From Euclidia mi (taxonomy: Eukaryota > Arthropoda > Insecta > Lepidoptera > Erebidae): a stretch of DNA of 64,000 nt. Below are positions 11,207 to 22,565 of the stretch, piece after piece. The stretch's first letter is position 1. Every line of letters begins with the position of its first letter. The notes below the pieces were generated by a model, which was not told where the DNA came from, made no database searches, and saw only the letters and a program-made list of their open reading frames with translations. The position numbers were made by a program, and so were the translations under genes. The stretch lies in NCBI GenBank assembly GCA_944739405.2, contig OX123191.2, positions 2,398,830 through 2,462,829 of the forward strand, read 5' to 3'.

Positions 11207-11824
11207 AATTAAATCAGACTTTTTAGAAGATGGACTTAATCTGTTGTTACTAAGTATTTGTTCTTGTTTTATACATACATAGACTCACGCCTGTTTCCCG
11301 GAGGGTTGTTTTATAATAATGCCTTAAGACTTTTTTTGGAAATAAGCCACACAAAATAATGATGCTTCCTAGAAACTTCTTATAAAAATAAAAGCTGCCT
11401 GCTCGTAAAATGTTGTAGACCTTACAGAAATTTGCAAAAAGGATACCCAGAATTGGTACAATCCTAGAACCATATGGAGATTAAACTCACAAGCTTAAAC
11501 ATAGTGGACAATAAAAAGCGCTTAAACCACTGCAGAGTCATGTACACTAGCAGGAACGTTAATTAAAGAAATTGAGCATTGACAACACAGAAGTAACCAA
11601 TGTTGTCAAGACAAATATCCGGGTAGTGCAATTAAAGACGGCAGTACATTCGTAGCGTATACACAGTGGCGGGCGAATTACACGAATCATGAATGAAATA
11701 CTTGGAAATTACACAACCAACTTTAGACAAGGAGGATGCAAGAAGTTTTGTATGTTGCGATACGATTTTTTGCTCTCAAATTATCACTGGGTAGTGGGTT
11801 CCTATTTACGAACTGTATTTTCAT

Positions 11825-12065
11825 CAGCCTTTAACAGTCCACTGCTGGACTAGGTCTCTCCTTTGAATGGAGGAATCGGCCTACTATACCATGCTGGCCA
11901 AACGGGTTGGTATAGGGTTTGTATCAAGTTTTCCTTCTCTTACAGTAGTGTTCTCTGCATAATATGCTCCCTCTGTGGGCTCTTACGACACCCATGGGAT
12001 GATATATTATGGGGTGGTGACAATCCGTATTCTTAATCCGTCACCACACAGATGAACTGGATAAT
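11825..12065. repeat. LINE 3' remnant joined to repeat D
   Basis: Contains 'agtccactgctggactaggt' and 'tcctttgaatggaggaatcg', resembling RTE-type LINE 3' ends. It continues into 'cttacgacacccatgggatg' and GGGGTGGTGACAATCCGTAT, the reverse of the D module seen at 4408 and 54184. It is non-coding. Confidence 0.6.
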
Positions 12066-13252
12066 TGAACTAAATGAACTGTCGTTGCAGAATATTTCCG
12101 TAGTTTTAAATGATTTCACTAACCCAGCAGTTTATACTATGATTGATTAAACTTAGTCTTAAGCTTTTTTTATTGTGAGCGAACGGGCTTAATAAAATAC
12201 CAATAAATTCAAATGTATCATGGTATATTAAAATTAATCTAACATATACATTAATTTAAATGTCTATATTGTTTACGTGTTTTAATAAAAACTGATACTA
12301 AATAATTGTTTTCTAAGCCGTTTGTTTGCCATTCCAATACCTTAAAATCATTTTGTAACTATAATGTCGAGTCTAATTATACAAATTACGTCAAAAAATT
12401 TTGTGATGTCGTCCTCTTGTCCCGCATCGTATGAGCTAAAGATTCACTAAACGCGAGTGTGACGGCGGCGGCGTCGGTAGTAAAAAGTAGCGTGTGTACA
12501 CCTATTTACGTTTGCAGACGCGGCACGCAGCAGGCTTCTCCGCGCCTTTATTATTTACGCGGCGCGACAGCATGTTGACACACCGTTTAAGGTGACGTCT
12601 CATGATCACGATTCTATGACTGCTGAAAGTCTTCATTCTCGTGTAGATCACCAAAAGACGTCCACTGCTGAACATAAGCCACTCACATCCAATACGTGAA
12701 GGAAAATATAGTGAGGAATCCTGCATGAATGTGCAAATTAGGGGGACATAATATGCAGTTTGCCACCTTGCAGTTGGAACTTAACCATATCCTAATAATT
12801 ATTTTAGTAAAAAGAGTCCCAAAAGTGAGGCAGTTTATATAGAAGGCTGATATTAATTACATATTAATTCTAAGTTGAATGATTCTTTGAAAAGTATTTC
12901 CAAAAGCCCTTTTACCATGTAAATTTTATTCGCTTTGGTATGATTTATAGATTACTATGTAGTTTTGATTTCACTGTGTTCGCGAGAATTTTCTTATTAC
13001 TGAATTATTTATGTACATAAAGCTTGTAGCGTCCTCTTGACATTTTTATTTATTTCAACATGATGATAAATATTGCTGTGATTTAATTGTAAACGCTACA
13101 GAGGACACATTAATAATTACATTGTCATTTTGCATGTTGATATATTATTTCCTTCCGTTTGACTGATTTAATATAAAACGATATGAAAGTTGCCGATTGA
13201 ATTCAGAGTAATATTTTGTTCTTGTAAATCTGTTCTGATTCACTGTAATACA
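12066..13252. other. No intact gene; one LINE scrap
   Basis: Mostly A+T-rich. A patch at about 12650-12685 reads AAAAGACGTCCACTGCTGAA followed by 'cataagcc', a further LINE 3' scrap. A C+G-richer patch at 12460-12620 has no domain I recognise. Confidence 0.4.
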
Positions 13253-13254
13253 TA

Positions 13255-14517
13255 GGCTGCACTAAAAGTATCGGGAATGGAATATTTCCACTGTTCCTGT
13301 CATATTAAAATCTTTTTAATTGACAACTCCTTGGTTTTAAAAATCGAATACCATTTATTTATTTAAAAAAAGAATCTCGGTCTTGTCACAAGGTTCTGTC
13401 AGACTTGTTTAGTCGTTGAGAAAATGGAATTGACTCGAGAAAATTCAAGAGCGATGATTTATGATTTATTATGACTTTTGAAGTGGTTTAACACAAAAAC
13501 ACTATGTTGTCCGGATGATTTCTGCATTTGGTGATCAAGCCCCGTCCAAATCCACAATTTATCGCTGGTTTGCTGAATTTCACCGTGGACGTGTCAAACT
13601 CAGTGATGATCCCCGTCAAGGTCGTCCAATAACTGCAGTCACCCAAGAAAACGTTGATGCTGTGCGTAAGCTGATTGAAGAAGATCGACATGTGACATAC
13701 CGCAAAATTCAGGCAACTTTAGACATTGACATGAGTTAAATACAAATAATCTTGCATGAACAATTGGGTGTAAAAAAGTTGTTTTCCCGATGGATACCGC
13801 ATTCGCTCTGTGAAGAGCAAAAAGCGGCTCGCGTTACTTGGTGCGTCAGAACTCTCGAAAGATTCCACGCAGGATCCTCAAATGCTGTATACAACATTGT
13901 ATCAGGTGACGAATCCTGGATATACGCGTACGAACCCGAAACAAAAAACCAGTCATGAGTTTGGGTGATCGAAAATGAGTTAATGCCAACAAAAATTTTT
14001 AGTTCACGGAGTGTTGCAAAACCGGCCATGTTATGACTATTCCTCTTGAGGAACAAAGAACGGTTAATGCAGAATGGTATGCTAGCATTTGTTTGCCACA
14101 GGTCGTTTCTGAACTCCGTAAAGAGAACTGCAACCGCCGCATCATCCTCCATCACGACAATGCGAGTTCTCACACCGCGCACAGAACAAAACAGTTTTTA
14201 GAGCAAGAAAACATATAATTATTAGACCATCCGCCGTATAGCCCCGACCTAAGCCCTAATAATTTCTATACTTTCCCTAAAATAAAGAATAAATTGCGTG
14301 GACAGAGATTTTCATCACCTGAAGAAGCTGTGGACACCTACAAACTGGCCATTTTGGAGACCCCAACTTCCGAATGGAATGGTTGCTTCAATGATTGGTT
14401 CCATCGTATGGAAAAATGTGTCAAATTTCGCGGAGAATACTTCGAAAAGCAATAAATATATTTTTAAATAGTAATATTGTGTCACTTCCTTGATTCCCGA
14501 AATTTTCCGTAGTGTCG
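13255..14517 (+). mobile_element. Mariner transposon (defective)
   Basis: A 1263-bp unit, the usual mariner size, is flanked by TA (13253-13254 and 14518-14519), the Tc1/mariner target. Its imperfect inverted ends share CACTA and TCGGGAAT (left 13260-13282, right 14490-14514). The transposase pseudogene fills most of it. The ends have diverged from each other, which together with the broken reading frame suggests an old copy. Confidence 0.85.
13424..14455 (+). pseudogene. Mariner transposase pseudogene
   Basis: Cut-and-paste transposase of the mariner family (known D,D34D catalytic triad, acts on its own inverted ends in the nucleus). The ATG at 13424 begins MELTRENSRAM, then the frame breaks. 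The helix-turn-helix region continues at 13515 with APSKSTIYRWFAEFHRGR. The first aspartate is in SGDESWIYAYEP, the second in ILHHDNASSHT. In the third site the text is YSPDLSPNNF, so the expected aspartate, 35 residues after the second, is asparagine. Stop codons lie near 13737, 13956 and 14216, and frames shift near 13480 and 13960-14030. The final residues RGEYFEKQ precede TAA at 14453. Confidence 0.9.
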
Positions 14518-15373
14518 TAGCTACGCTGTATTTTTAAACAAGCAGTGGTAAAACTATATGGCCTTTGCAGAACGGTGTATTTTTTCTTCAAGTATATGAA
14601 CATGCTCTTAAGCAAATAAGTATTAGAGTTAACTGACTACTAGTTGGCTAGTTATTAGTATGATAATAGTTTACATTCACTCAAATTCTGTGGTTCGGTT
14701 GAAAGCGGGTGAAACAGATGATGGATAACGATAAATGCTAGAAAATATAATTTGCCTAATTGGTCCGCCGTCTTGCCTCCCACAGAAAGCAAAAAATAAC
14801 TATATTCCCCGCCCAAAACCTGCTACAATACTACAAAGAATCGTTATAATGCGCTTACTTCTTATAATTTTTGCACCCACACCAAGAAAATAACAAATTG
14901 CACCAGTGGAAACACTCCTACAGTACTTCAAAATATGAAAGGTGCCCGATGAAGTAGCGCGACGAGCTAGGTGCAGACCACAGACCCACAACAGCACACG
15001 TCCGCGTTTTACGGGATTGCATCCAGACAAAGAATTCACTCTTTTACCATTTGCGAAAAATAAACACAATAATGAATGTCTAGTCGTAATGGCCTTTGGG
15101 AGTGTCCGGAGTTTCGAGTGTTCCTGTTTTATTTTTGGGTATTTTGGGCTCTGCTTTTGAATGAGGGTTCGGAATTGAGGCTATGGCTGCATAAATTGTC
15201 TCGTGGTATTATTTAGAAGTTGGTTTTATATGACTGTGTTTTGAAGTCTACAGTTCGATACGCAGTTGGGAAACGTAACTGATTTTTGCTTATAATGATG
15301 GCAATACGACTGAATTAAGATTTGATTCAGAAAATAAATAGACGATAAATCACAATTCTCTTTAGTAATACTT
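14518..15373. other. No gene seen
   Basis: No supportable frame. A C+G-richer patch at 14940-15010 contains no domain that I know. Confidence 0.4.
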
Positions 15374-15608
15374 CTGCCTCCGTGGTCTAGTGGATAGCGT
15401 ATGCGACTGCTGATCGCAGGTACCGGGTTCGATTCCCGGGTCGCGCAAAAGTGTTACTTGGCTTTTCCGAATTCTCAGTATCAGCACGGAGTCTGGTTAT
15501 GTGCCCGGTAACGGCAATATGCTCCCCCCCTATTACGTGGGACTTAAAAATTCATGGCGAAATGTGAGTGTAATATTACACCTCTGCCTACCCCTTCAGG
15601 GCTACATT
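15374..15608 (+). repeat. tRNA-headed SINE, family A, copy 3
   Basis: Head CTGCCTCCGTGGTCTAGTGG, B box GGTTCGATTCCCGG, body 'tgtgcccggtaacggcaata' and tail TACCCCTTCAGGGCTAC, where it ends early. It is close to the copies at 3491 (reverse) and 28339. Confidence 0.85.
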
Positions 15609-16423
15609 ATATTTACTTATAGATATAGCCTCATACTTCTCAAGCTTAAAATTAGGCACAGTATATTGTGATTGGCTAGTGGTTTTAATTACTATTTTAA
15701 CTTTACTTTGGATGCTTAGCTAGCCTAGCCTAGCTTAAATTAAAGATAAGCTACTCACTTGTGTAGTTATGCTTAGCTTATTTTTAGTTTACGTTGGATG
15801 CTCTGATTACCAATTTAGCAGGTAATATTCTAAAACCAGCCCTTCGTTACAAAAGAGAGATTTGGGTTATAAAACCAAGTTTAATGTCAAACATATAATA
15901 GCAGAACCGTCAATACATTGATCACAAAATATTGTATCCAGCAGTTAATATCACATATTTTGTAACAAAAACAAACATTTATATGACGGCGGGTTGCTTG
16001 ATTTTTGGCCAGCATCAACACTTCACAGTTTTTTATACGTTCACACTAAATCAAATTAACAAAACTAACTATAATTGTTTTGGAATACTGAACACGAAAC
16101 GAGTGATGTCACCCCGCTCTTCAACTGTAGCGAACGTCACACTAGACTGTCGAAGCGCGCCATCTTCACACTTCCGGTTCGTAGTTAACGTCAAGTACTC
16201 ATGACCATTCCGATACGGCCATCCTACAAGACACACGCCCCTGTGTGTTAAAAACTGTCCCTTCAATTCCACGATTATATAAAATGGTCATAGCGTGACA
16301 TGGTCACAATATACCATAAAAATAGTCAATATTACTGCAGCGTTACCAGAATTTCAATATCCGTCCATAGGTTCATAGAAGTACTTCCACTTGTACAGGC
16401 AGCTCACAGATTTACGATTATAT
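15609..16423. other. No gene seen
   Basis: Open frames at 15932-16272 on both strands have no recognisable domain. A short run of 'gctagcctagcctagct' lies at about 15718. Confidence 0.4.
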
Positions 16424-16960
16424 TGTTACGGACGGGGTAACGGGATTGGCAGGAAACACCGAGTAGCACTGATGACACTTTCGAAATCACACACACGACG
16501 CGTCGTTCAATTTCGAAGAGGACAGCACCAACACTAGCGTTTTTTGCACTGCACTTCACTGCACTTCACTGTACTTCACTGCACTATACTTTTACTTCAC
16601 TTTATTTCACTACTACTTCTTTCTTCCTTTTACTGCTTCCTTTTCTTCTCCACTTTACCACTTTTCAACTTAAACTGGCGCTCAGCGCGCTCAGCTACAC
16701 CGCCTTATATACCCCTAGGAATGTTCTAGATCCACTAATTTCGATTGTCATTTCATAATTCAATTGTTTTTCTATCTCCTGTCTCTTTTAAACCTTTACA
16801 TTCCTTCCTGAACTTTCTAGAATTTTCTAATTTTTATTCGAAATATTTAAAGAACCTGTCTCTTTTTAACTTTTCCATTCCTTCCTGAACTTTCTAAAAT
16901 TTTCAAATTTTTATTCTAAATATTTAATTATTCTTTTTTTAAATATTTTCCAAATTTCAT
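16424..16960 (+). repeat. Possible LTR or promoter fragment of a retroelement
   Basis: Begins TGTTACGGACGGGGTAACGG. It has repeated CACTTCACTG units at 16548-16580 and a TATA-like 'cgccttatataccccta' at about 16700, then C/T-rich DNA. A start with TG and an internal TATA box would fit a 5' part of an LTR. No second copy, primer site or target duplication is in the window, so this is only a suggestion. Confidence 0.25.
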
Positions 16961-16977
16961 AAAAACCTAAATCCACA

Positions 16978-17062
16978 TAACTGTTATGACTGGGATTTAA
17001 ACTCACGCCCTCAGAACGTGAATGGGATGTGTTATCCGCACGGCCATTGCCTTGTTGTCAAT
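16978..17062 (-). repeat. tRNA-like sequence
   Basis: On the reverse strand GGCAATGGCCGTGCGGATAA resembles an A box and GTGAGTTTAAATCCCAGTC resembles a weak B box. Stems are incomplete. It is probably a SINE head or tRNA relic. Confidence 0.35.
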
Positions 17063-17099
17063 GACTGGTGAATTTGGCGAACACTTGACAGAGTACAAA

Positions 17100-19985
17100 T
17101 GTTATTTATTAACGACAACAAAATTAAATTAATTTTAACATAAAACAATTATAACTACTTATTTACTACTTACTACTAAAATTAAATTAAAATATTAAAA
17201 TATAGGTACAATACAAAAAAAAAGAACAAAGAAAAATAAAATCAAAGGGCGTCGTGAAAGTCCTCCACATCGTCGACTATTGGGAACGTGCCCAGAAGAC
17301 TGGCAGCATTGCCACGCTGTATGGCAATGCTAATTTTTTGAGCTAGATACATACCAGCCTTCTGGTCACGCGAGGCGTCGACAAGTCTCTTCGCAAGTTC
17401 TCTATATAGAGATCTAGCACTTGGGCCCCATGAACCCAACGTTTCAACTCCAAACGGCTCAAATACGTAATCCCCTACGAGATTTACGTATTTGCGCCGT
17501 TTTAGAGTCTCCGCTGTGGCAGCAGCAGCGCCCGCACAACCCGCTGTGCTAGGAAGATTAGATGGCGCAAGGGTATCGACACACGTTGCGTCCCACACCA
17601 AAAGCCTACCCAACTTCCAAGGCAGTAGAGACATTCCATCTGGTTTTTTAACATCGTTGCGTGCCAAACCCTGAGGTTCAAGTTGGGCTGGAACGCTAGC
17701 GGTGACAAGAGCCCGACGAAGAATGTCATTCAGGTTGCTGTGTCATGAAATATGACCTGCGCTCCTGCTGCATGATAGGCCATGGTGACCAAGGCTGTCG
17801 ACGGCCTCCCCACAGTGACAACGTTGTGGAGCGACACATGGCGCACCTAACCGGAGGCAAGAAGCGATGCGAGAGATCGTGTCGTCCAACATGGTACCTA
17901 TGTTGGACGATGGCAGTGCTTGAAGTCAGAGCCCCGACTCCCACTCTCCCACAGCCAGCAAACGAGCACGCTCTGCAGCATTGTACGATGTACGGAGGAG
18001 ATTTTATCGTAATGCGCTGCAAAGCGGCTCGTCCCACTGCCTCTGAGAGGATAAATTACGGGGCAACTCAGTTCTTGGACAAGCCATTTTCCAAGCATTA
18101 ATGGCATCGATCTTACATGGCACCTCAGAATCGACCAGTGTAGGTGCTAAGATTTTCCTTATGAATTCTGCGGTGCTGTGGACCGATGACAGAAATGCTG
18201 GTAAGCTCACGTCGGAAATTTTGCGTACGCCAAGCCCACCCAGGCAAACAGGTAATGTCGCCTGTAGCCATGCTCGGTCGTTCAGAGTCACATTTAAAAT
18301 GTTGCTTAGGATGTTTTGTAAAATTTTGTCAATATTGACTAGTGGGCTTGGGTTTTTCCAAAAAGGCGAAGAACGTAAAGCGTGTGTGAACTTAGGCACA
18401 AAAAGACAGTATCGAATAATAGTGAAAGCCGAATGTATATAAATTTTGAGCAGGCGGTCCGAAATTTCACTAAAATTTTAAATTTTTTCATGAATATAAG
18501 AAACAAAACCATCGTCTAGTATTGGGGACCCAAGAAGGCGAAGAGAACTTTTTTGAACATGGGTTATACTGGGTGCGATGGTTTGAAATTTGGAAAGAAT
18601 GGCGGAATGGTCTAAAGTATCGTTGATAAAAATTTCACACTTACTTTGATTAAGGTCTAGGCCAATTGATGAAAATTTTGTCTTCAGAAGTGCCAGGTTC
18701 TGATAGACAGTGGCAACGTCGCCTCCTAGGGTTCCGTCATCTAGGTACCAAATGTTAAATTTAGAATTTAGCTGGCTAATAACTGGATGAATGGCTAAAC
18801 TAAAAATGAGTGGTCCAAGAGGGTCGCCTTGTTGACAGCCAACGGCAGACTCCAAAAGATTTTCCTTGTATTTTAATTTTGATGGATGCCTGTAGCACTG
18901 CCAAAGGAAGTTGTAAATTTGGGGGGTTTCTAATTTAACTTGCGTCAACAAGGTGTCCCTGTTCACTGAGTTAAAAGCATTCTTTAAGTCAATCTTCAAG
19001 ATAACATCACCCCCATTACAGCCAAGGTACGTTGACAGGGCATGTATGGCGGCCTCACAGCCACCCTTAGAGCCAAATCCAAGTTGTAGTGGCTGTAATT
19101 TGCTGCCTAACATGGAGTTATAATGCCGGCAGCAAATCTTGGCCGCCATACGCCTGTACGTACACCCAACGGCAATGAGACGAATACCACCGCCTCGCTT
19201 TCGCAAAGCGCATAGATTTGCGCCATACAAAATGTCAACGATGGCATCGTTCACATTGCCGGAGAGCATAAGGTTAACTTAAGCCGTTAGCTCCCCCAAA
19301 AGCGCGTCCCCGGCCGCCCCAGCGCTTGAAGACACAAGATCTTTTAAGTGTTGGGGTGTTAAGCCATCGAGACCACCAGCAGACCCGCTTTGGAAGGAGC
19401 CAACTGCAGTCAGCATGTCCTTGGCTGTAATCCTGAGCCAATCTGGGTTAGTGTCAGGTGGGTCAGGAAAGGAGAGGTTATCTCCTGGCGCTGGATGCTT
19501 GCTCTGCAGACTTGCGAGTGTGTCAGCAGAGCAAGGCGCCACCACATCGCTACTGAATAAGATTCTGGATGCTCCCCTGATATCACCCTCCCTTAGCTTG
19601 GAATCTACATGGTGGTAAATGGTGCTATTGCGGTGTGTTTTTGGATTTTGGTAATTTAAATTGGATGCCGAAAGATTACAGTTTTCTTTAATTTTTGCTG
19701 TTAATGTTTTTTTGTTTGCCGGTCTTCCTGTGCATGTAGAATTCTGTAAGGGAAAGTGAGTAGTTGTTCCCAAGCTGTCACTGAATTCTGCCGTACCACA
19801 AGGCCTATGCAGTGGGTTAGATTTTGGGCTACTAAAGGCCTTGCGCCACGGGGAATTCGTTTTAAGATGGGAATGGAATTTTTTAATTTGCTTATATGTT
19901 GCCAAAAAGGGATATCAGAAGTTGTATACGGCTCATTTGTTAAAATCTGATGTGTGGATGTGTTGGGGCCAGAAAGTACATGTTA
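17100..19985 (-). pseudogene. RLE-type non-LTR retrotransposon (RT plus PD-(D/E)XK-like endonuclease), broken
   Basis: Runs from high to low coordinates. The N-terminal part (19985-19279) contains 'LKRIPRGAR' and 'GSAGGLDGLTPQHL', which precede the reverse transcriptase. The RT (19269-18478) has GGGIRLIAVGCTYRRMAAK, KIDLKNAFNSVNR, GCQQGDPLGPLIF and the catalytic YLDDGTLGG. The thumb region continues at 18399-18004. A Cys/His knuckle remnant with SLGHHGLSCSRSAGHISRH is read near 17800-17680. The C-terminal domain (17667-17242) has KKPDGMSLLPW...LVWDATCVDT, read as the KPD...D of a restriction-like nuclease. Such elements nick a target and reverse-transcribe onto it (known for R2-like LINEs). 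Frames change near 19270, 18440, 18000 and 17700. The 3' untranslated tail reaches about 17100. It abuts a gypsy RNase H on its 5' side. Confidence 0.85.
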
Positions 19986-20478
19986 TGCTCAACTTCGAAA
20001 TCGTACACTTGAAGTTGTTCAATCCATCGAGCTACCTGACTCTCACAATTTTTAAACTGTAAAAGCCACTTAAGCGCTGCATTTTCCGTCCGGATCCGGA
20101 TTTTTTTTCTGATCAGGTACTTTTTAAAATGTTGGAGTTTTCACTACCGCTAGAAGCTCCTTTCGTGTGGTACAGTAGTTCCTTTCAGGTTTAGACAGCG
20201 ATTTGCTAAAATAGGCAATAACAGCCTCCTGATCTCCTTGTCTCTGGGCAAGAGTTCCACTAATGCCCACATTGTTTGAGTCTGTGTCAACAATGAATTC
20301 CCCATTGACGTCGGGATATGCAAGAATTGGCGCTTGGCATAAACGCTTCTTCAACTCCTCGAAAGTTTGACATTTTTCATCCCAATTAAATGGTCGGTTT
20401 TGCTCTGTCAGCTCATGTAAGGGTTTTGCGATGCTCGAGAAATTTTTCACAAAACGTCTGTAATAAGAGCAAAGCCCG

Positions 20479-20560
20479 ATAAATGAGCGCACCTGGGTTT
20501 TCTAAGGACAAAACGCAGGTGCGCTCATTTATGGGGCCCATGCCTAAGGAGGCATGGGCC
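20479..20560. repeat. Two consecutive perfect hairpins inside gypsy pol
   Basis: Arms 20479-20495 and 20516-20532 (17 bp, ATAAATGAGCGCACCTG) are exact complements. Then 20535-20545 and 20550-20560 (GGCCCATGCCT) form an 11-bp hairpin with loop AAGG. Both arms are copies of the same coding stretch, so the local sequence has been re-copied in inverted order. Confidence 0.9.
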
Positions 20561-20681
20561 AATCTTTAACCGCCGAAATCTTGGTAGGGTCCTTCTCGAT
20601 GCCTTTTTCAGAGACGACATGACCCAAGTAGTTAACTTGTCGCTTGAAAAATTAACATTTTTTAAGACTGAGCTTCAGATT

Positions 20682-20740
20682 TGGATGATATGGGGTGGTG
20701 ACATTCCGTATTCTTAATCTGTCACCACACGGACAACACA
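20682..20740 (-). repeat. Repeat D fragment inserted in reverse transcriptase
   Basis: Text GATATGGGGTGGTGACATTC with 'cttaatctgtcaccacacgg' matches the D module at 11990-12055. It occupies the place where the gypsy RT active-site box is expected. Confidence 0.65.
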
Positions 20741-21352
20741 ACAACGTAAGTTTTCACACCAGACAAGCTTCCCCTAAAAGCCTGGCAAGGATGTGTTCCA
20801 TTAACCTTTCAAAAGTAACTGGTGCGTTACACAATCCGAAAGGCATAACATTGAAATGCCAAAGCCCTCTGCCCATTGAAAAAGTTGTTTTCTCCCTGTC
20901 TTTTGGGTCCATTTCCACTTGCCAGTAACCACTTTTTAGGTCTATTGTTGTGAACCATTTCATTCCGCATAACGTGTCTAACGTGTCGTCTATTCTAGGC
21001 AAAGGATAACCGTCTTTCTTGGTTACATCATTCAATCTTCGATAGTCAATACAGAATCTAGTCGATCCATCCTTTTTCTTTACCAATACCACCAGCGAGC
21101 ACCACGGGCTAGTCGATGGCTCAATAACCCCGTTTTCCTCATATCTTCAATCATATCCTCTACCTCCTTCTCCCTGGCAAAAGGCACACGTCGTGGGCGT
21201 TGACGGATCGGTTGTTCATTCCCTGTATTGATGGTGTGTTTTACTACTCCTGTTTTTCCGATGTCACCGTCGTCCTTTGAGAAAATGTTGATGTATTGTG
21301 TCAGCAATTTCTTTGCTTTCTCTGATTCGATTTCTGTAAGATCGTCTTTGCA

Positions 21353-21493
21353 AGGATAGGAAAGATTGATGAAGAAAAGAGCACAATGTCGTCAGCGGAC
21401 CTAAGATTACATATATAATACAAATTATCGTCAGTAATTTCAAATGTGCATTCAATCGTCGTGTGTAGCCCGCTTAAACGCCATTTTGACATT
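21353..21493 (-). other. Open frame of unknown origin next to gypsy fragment
   Basis: From an ATG at 21492 (reverse strand) the frame reads MSKWRLSGLHTTIECTFEIT and continues with an acidic segment and 'NLRSADDIVLF' before running on into unrelated DNA. It matches no gypsy domain that I recognise. It could be a first exon of a host gene, a leader of the retroelement, or chance. A GT is available after 'aatcttag' as a possible donor. Very low certainty. Confidence 0.15.
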
Positions 21494-22267
21494 TTAATAT
21501 AAATTTAATATTTTACTGCTGACATTATTAGCGGTGTTGAATATCGATACTTCGATTAGTTTCAAATCATCGATATAAATGTACTATGTTTCAATTGATG
21601 TTAGGAGGAAATGAAATGGTTTGAAATTTTGTTTCATGTGTGAAACAGATGGTGCGTTGTGGTTGGTAGTATACACACGAATCGTGACACTGATATACTG
21701 TAATAATAATAAATAGTTAGTAATATTAGTTTTGCAGCTAGAATGCGGGTTGAAGTGGCTATTTCAAAACTTTTCAAATAAAATCAAGTAGCTGCGAATG
21801 TTATTCAAAGAATCATGTTTTGCTTCTGGTTTTTACATCAAATCTAAAGATACATATATGACGAGTGACAGAAGAACAATCGAGTAGCTTATAACCAAAG
21901 CTGAGATACTTTCGAAAACTGCTAGAGCTGGTATCGACTGCTGACGATATTTAAAATTTTGTTATTTGTACCTACTCTTATTGACAAGGTAAAACTAATT
22001 TTGAAATAAGTGCACTACAAAGATTTACGTTAACTTTTTGCCACGAACGCAAATACATATGCGGATATGTCATTGTATTTATATTATTTTTGCTGGTAGA
22101 TTTTAAAAATAATGGCATATATAGTTTGAGGAAAGAAACTAGATTGGTTTTCTCGATTTCTTCTCCGCTCCTAAGGGTCAAAATTTGATTTAGTTGCCTT
22201 TGGTGTTACCAAATCTTTCCTTATTTCTGTCATTATACTTCATAGTGTTTTTTTTCCTTGACTAACA
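21494..22267. other. No gene seen
   Basis: A+T-rich; no supportable frame. Confidence 0.4.
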
Positions 22268-22440
22268 TGTTGATCTAGTGGTGAGTGAACCTGACTACTT
22301 AACCGGAGGCAGTGGGTTCGATACCCACCTAGCTAGACAAATCTTCGTGTGATGAGCACGATGTTTTGTTCTGTGTCTGAGAGTAAATTATACAACATGC
22401 ACATGTGTAGGTATTTAAGAATATTAGTTATCTAGTTGTA
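22268..22440 (+). repeat. tRNA-like headed repeat, third type
   Basis: Has an A-box-like 'tgatctagtggtgagtgaac', a good B box GTGGGTTCGATACCCAC (22312-22328) and the following GTGTGATGAGCACGATGTTT block, which recurs in many lepidopteran SINE-like repeats (from memory). Non-coding. Confidence 0.55.
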
Positions 22441-22504
22441 CAAGCTCTGCTTAATTTGAGATCAGAAGATCGTGTGCAATTTGTCCAACGATTAAGAAAA
22501 TCTT

Positions 22505-22565
22505 AAGTAAGTGGGTAGTACCTACTACCCCGGTCAAGCCGTCCCATCCGTACCGTAAATAGCGT
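22505..22565 (+). repeat. 3' fragment of the repeat nested at 5708-6045
   Basis: Shares 'gggtagtac' and 'taccccggtcaagccgtccc' with the 3' end of the repeat at 5708-6045. Confidence 0.5.

Larger units (their letters stand above)
19985..21350 (-). pseudogene. pol: Ty3/gypsy pol fragment (RT-RNase H)
   Basis: Reverse-strand order: a segment with TQYINIFSKDDGDIGKTG (21310-21080), then RT (21092-20754) with [34 protein letters not shown] and [18 protein letters not shown]. The region that should carry the YLDD box (about 20760-20660) is interrupted by a repeat D fragment. The RT connection and RNase H follow (20492-20124, RSFIGLCSYYRRFVKNFS and AYFSKSLSKPERNY). They end with QVARWIEQLQVYDFEVEH at about 19990, where the RLE element begins. 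Gag, protease and integrase are absent. A complex inverted rearrangement is at 20479-20560. The element is dead. Confidence 0.85.

Noticed and set aside
17745..18101. Forward-strand 118-codon frame
   Set aside because: It is an antisense shadow of the RLE element coding strand.
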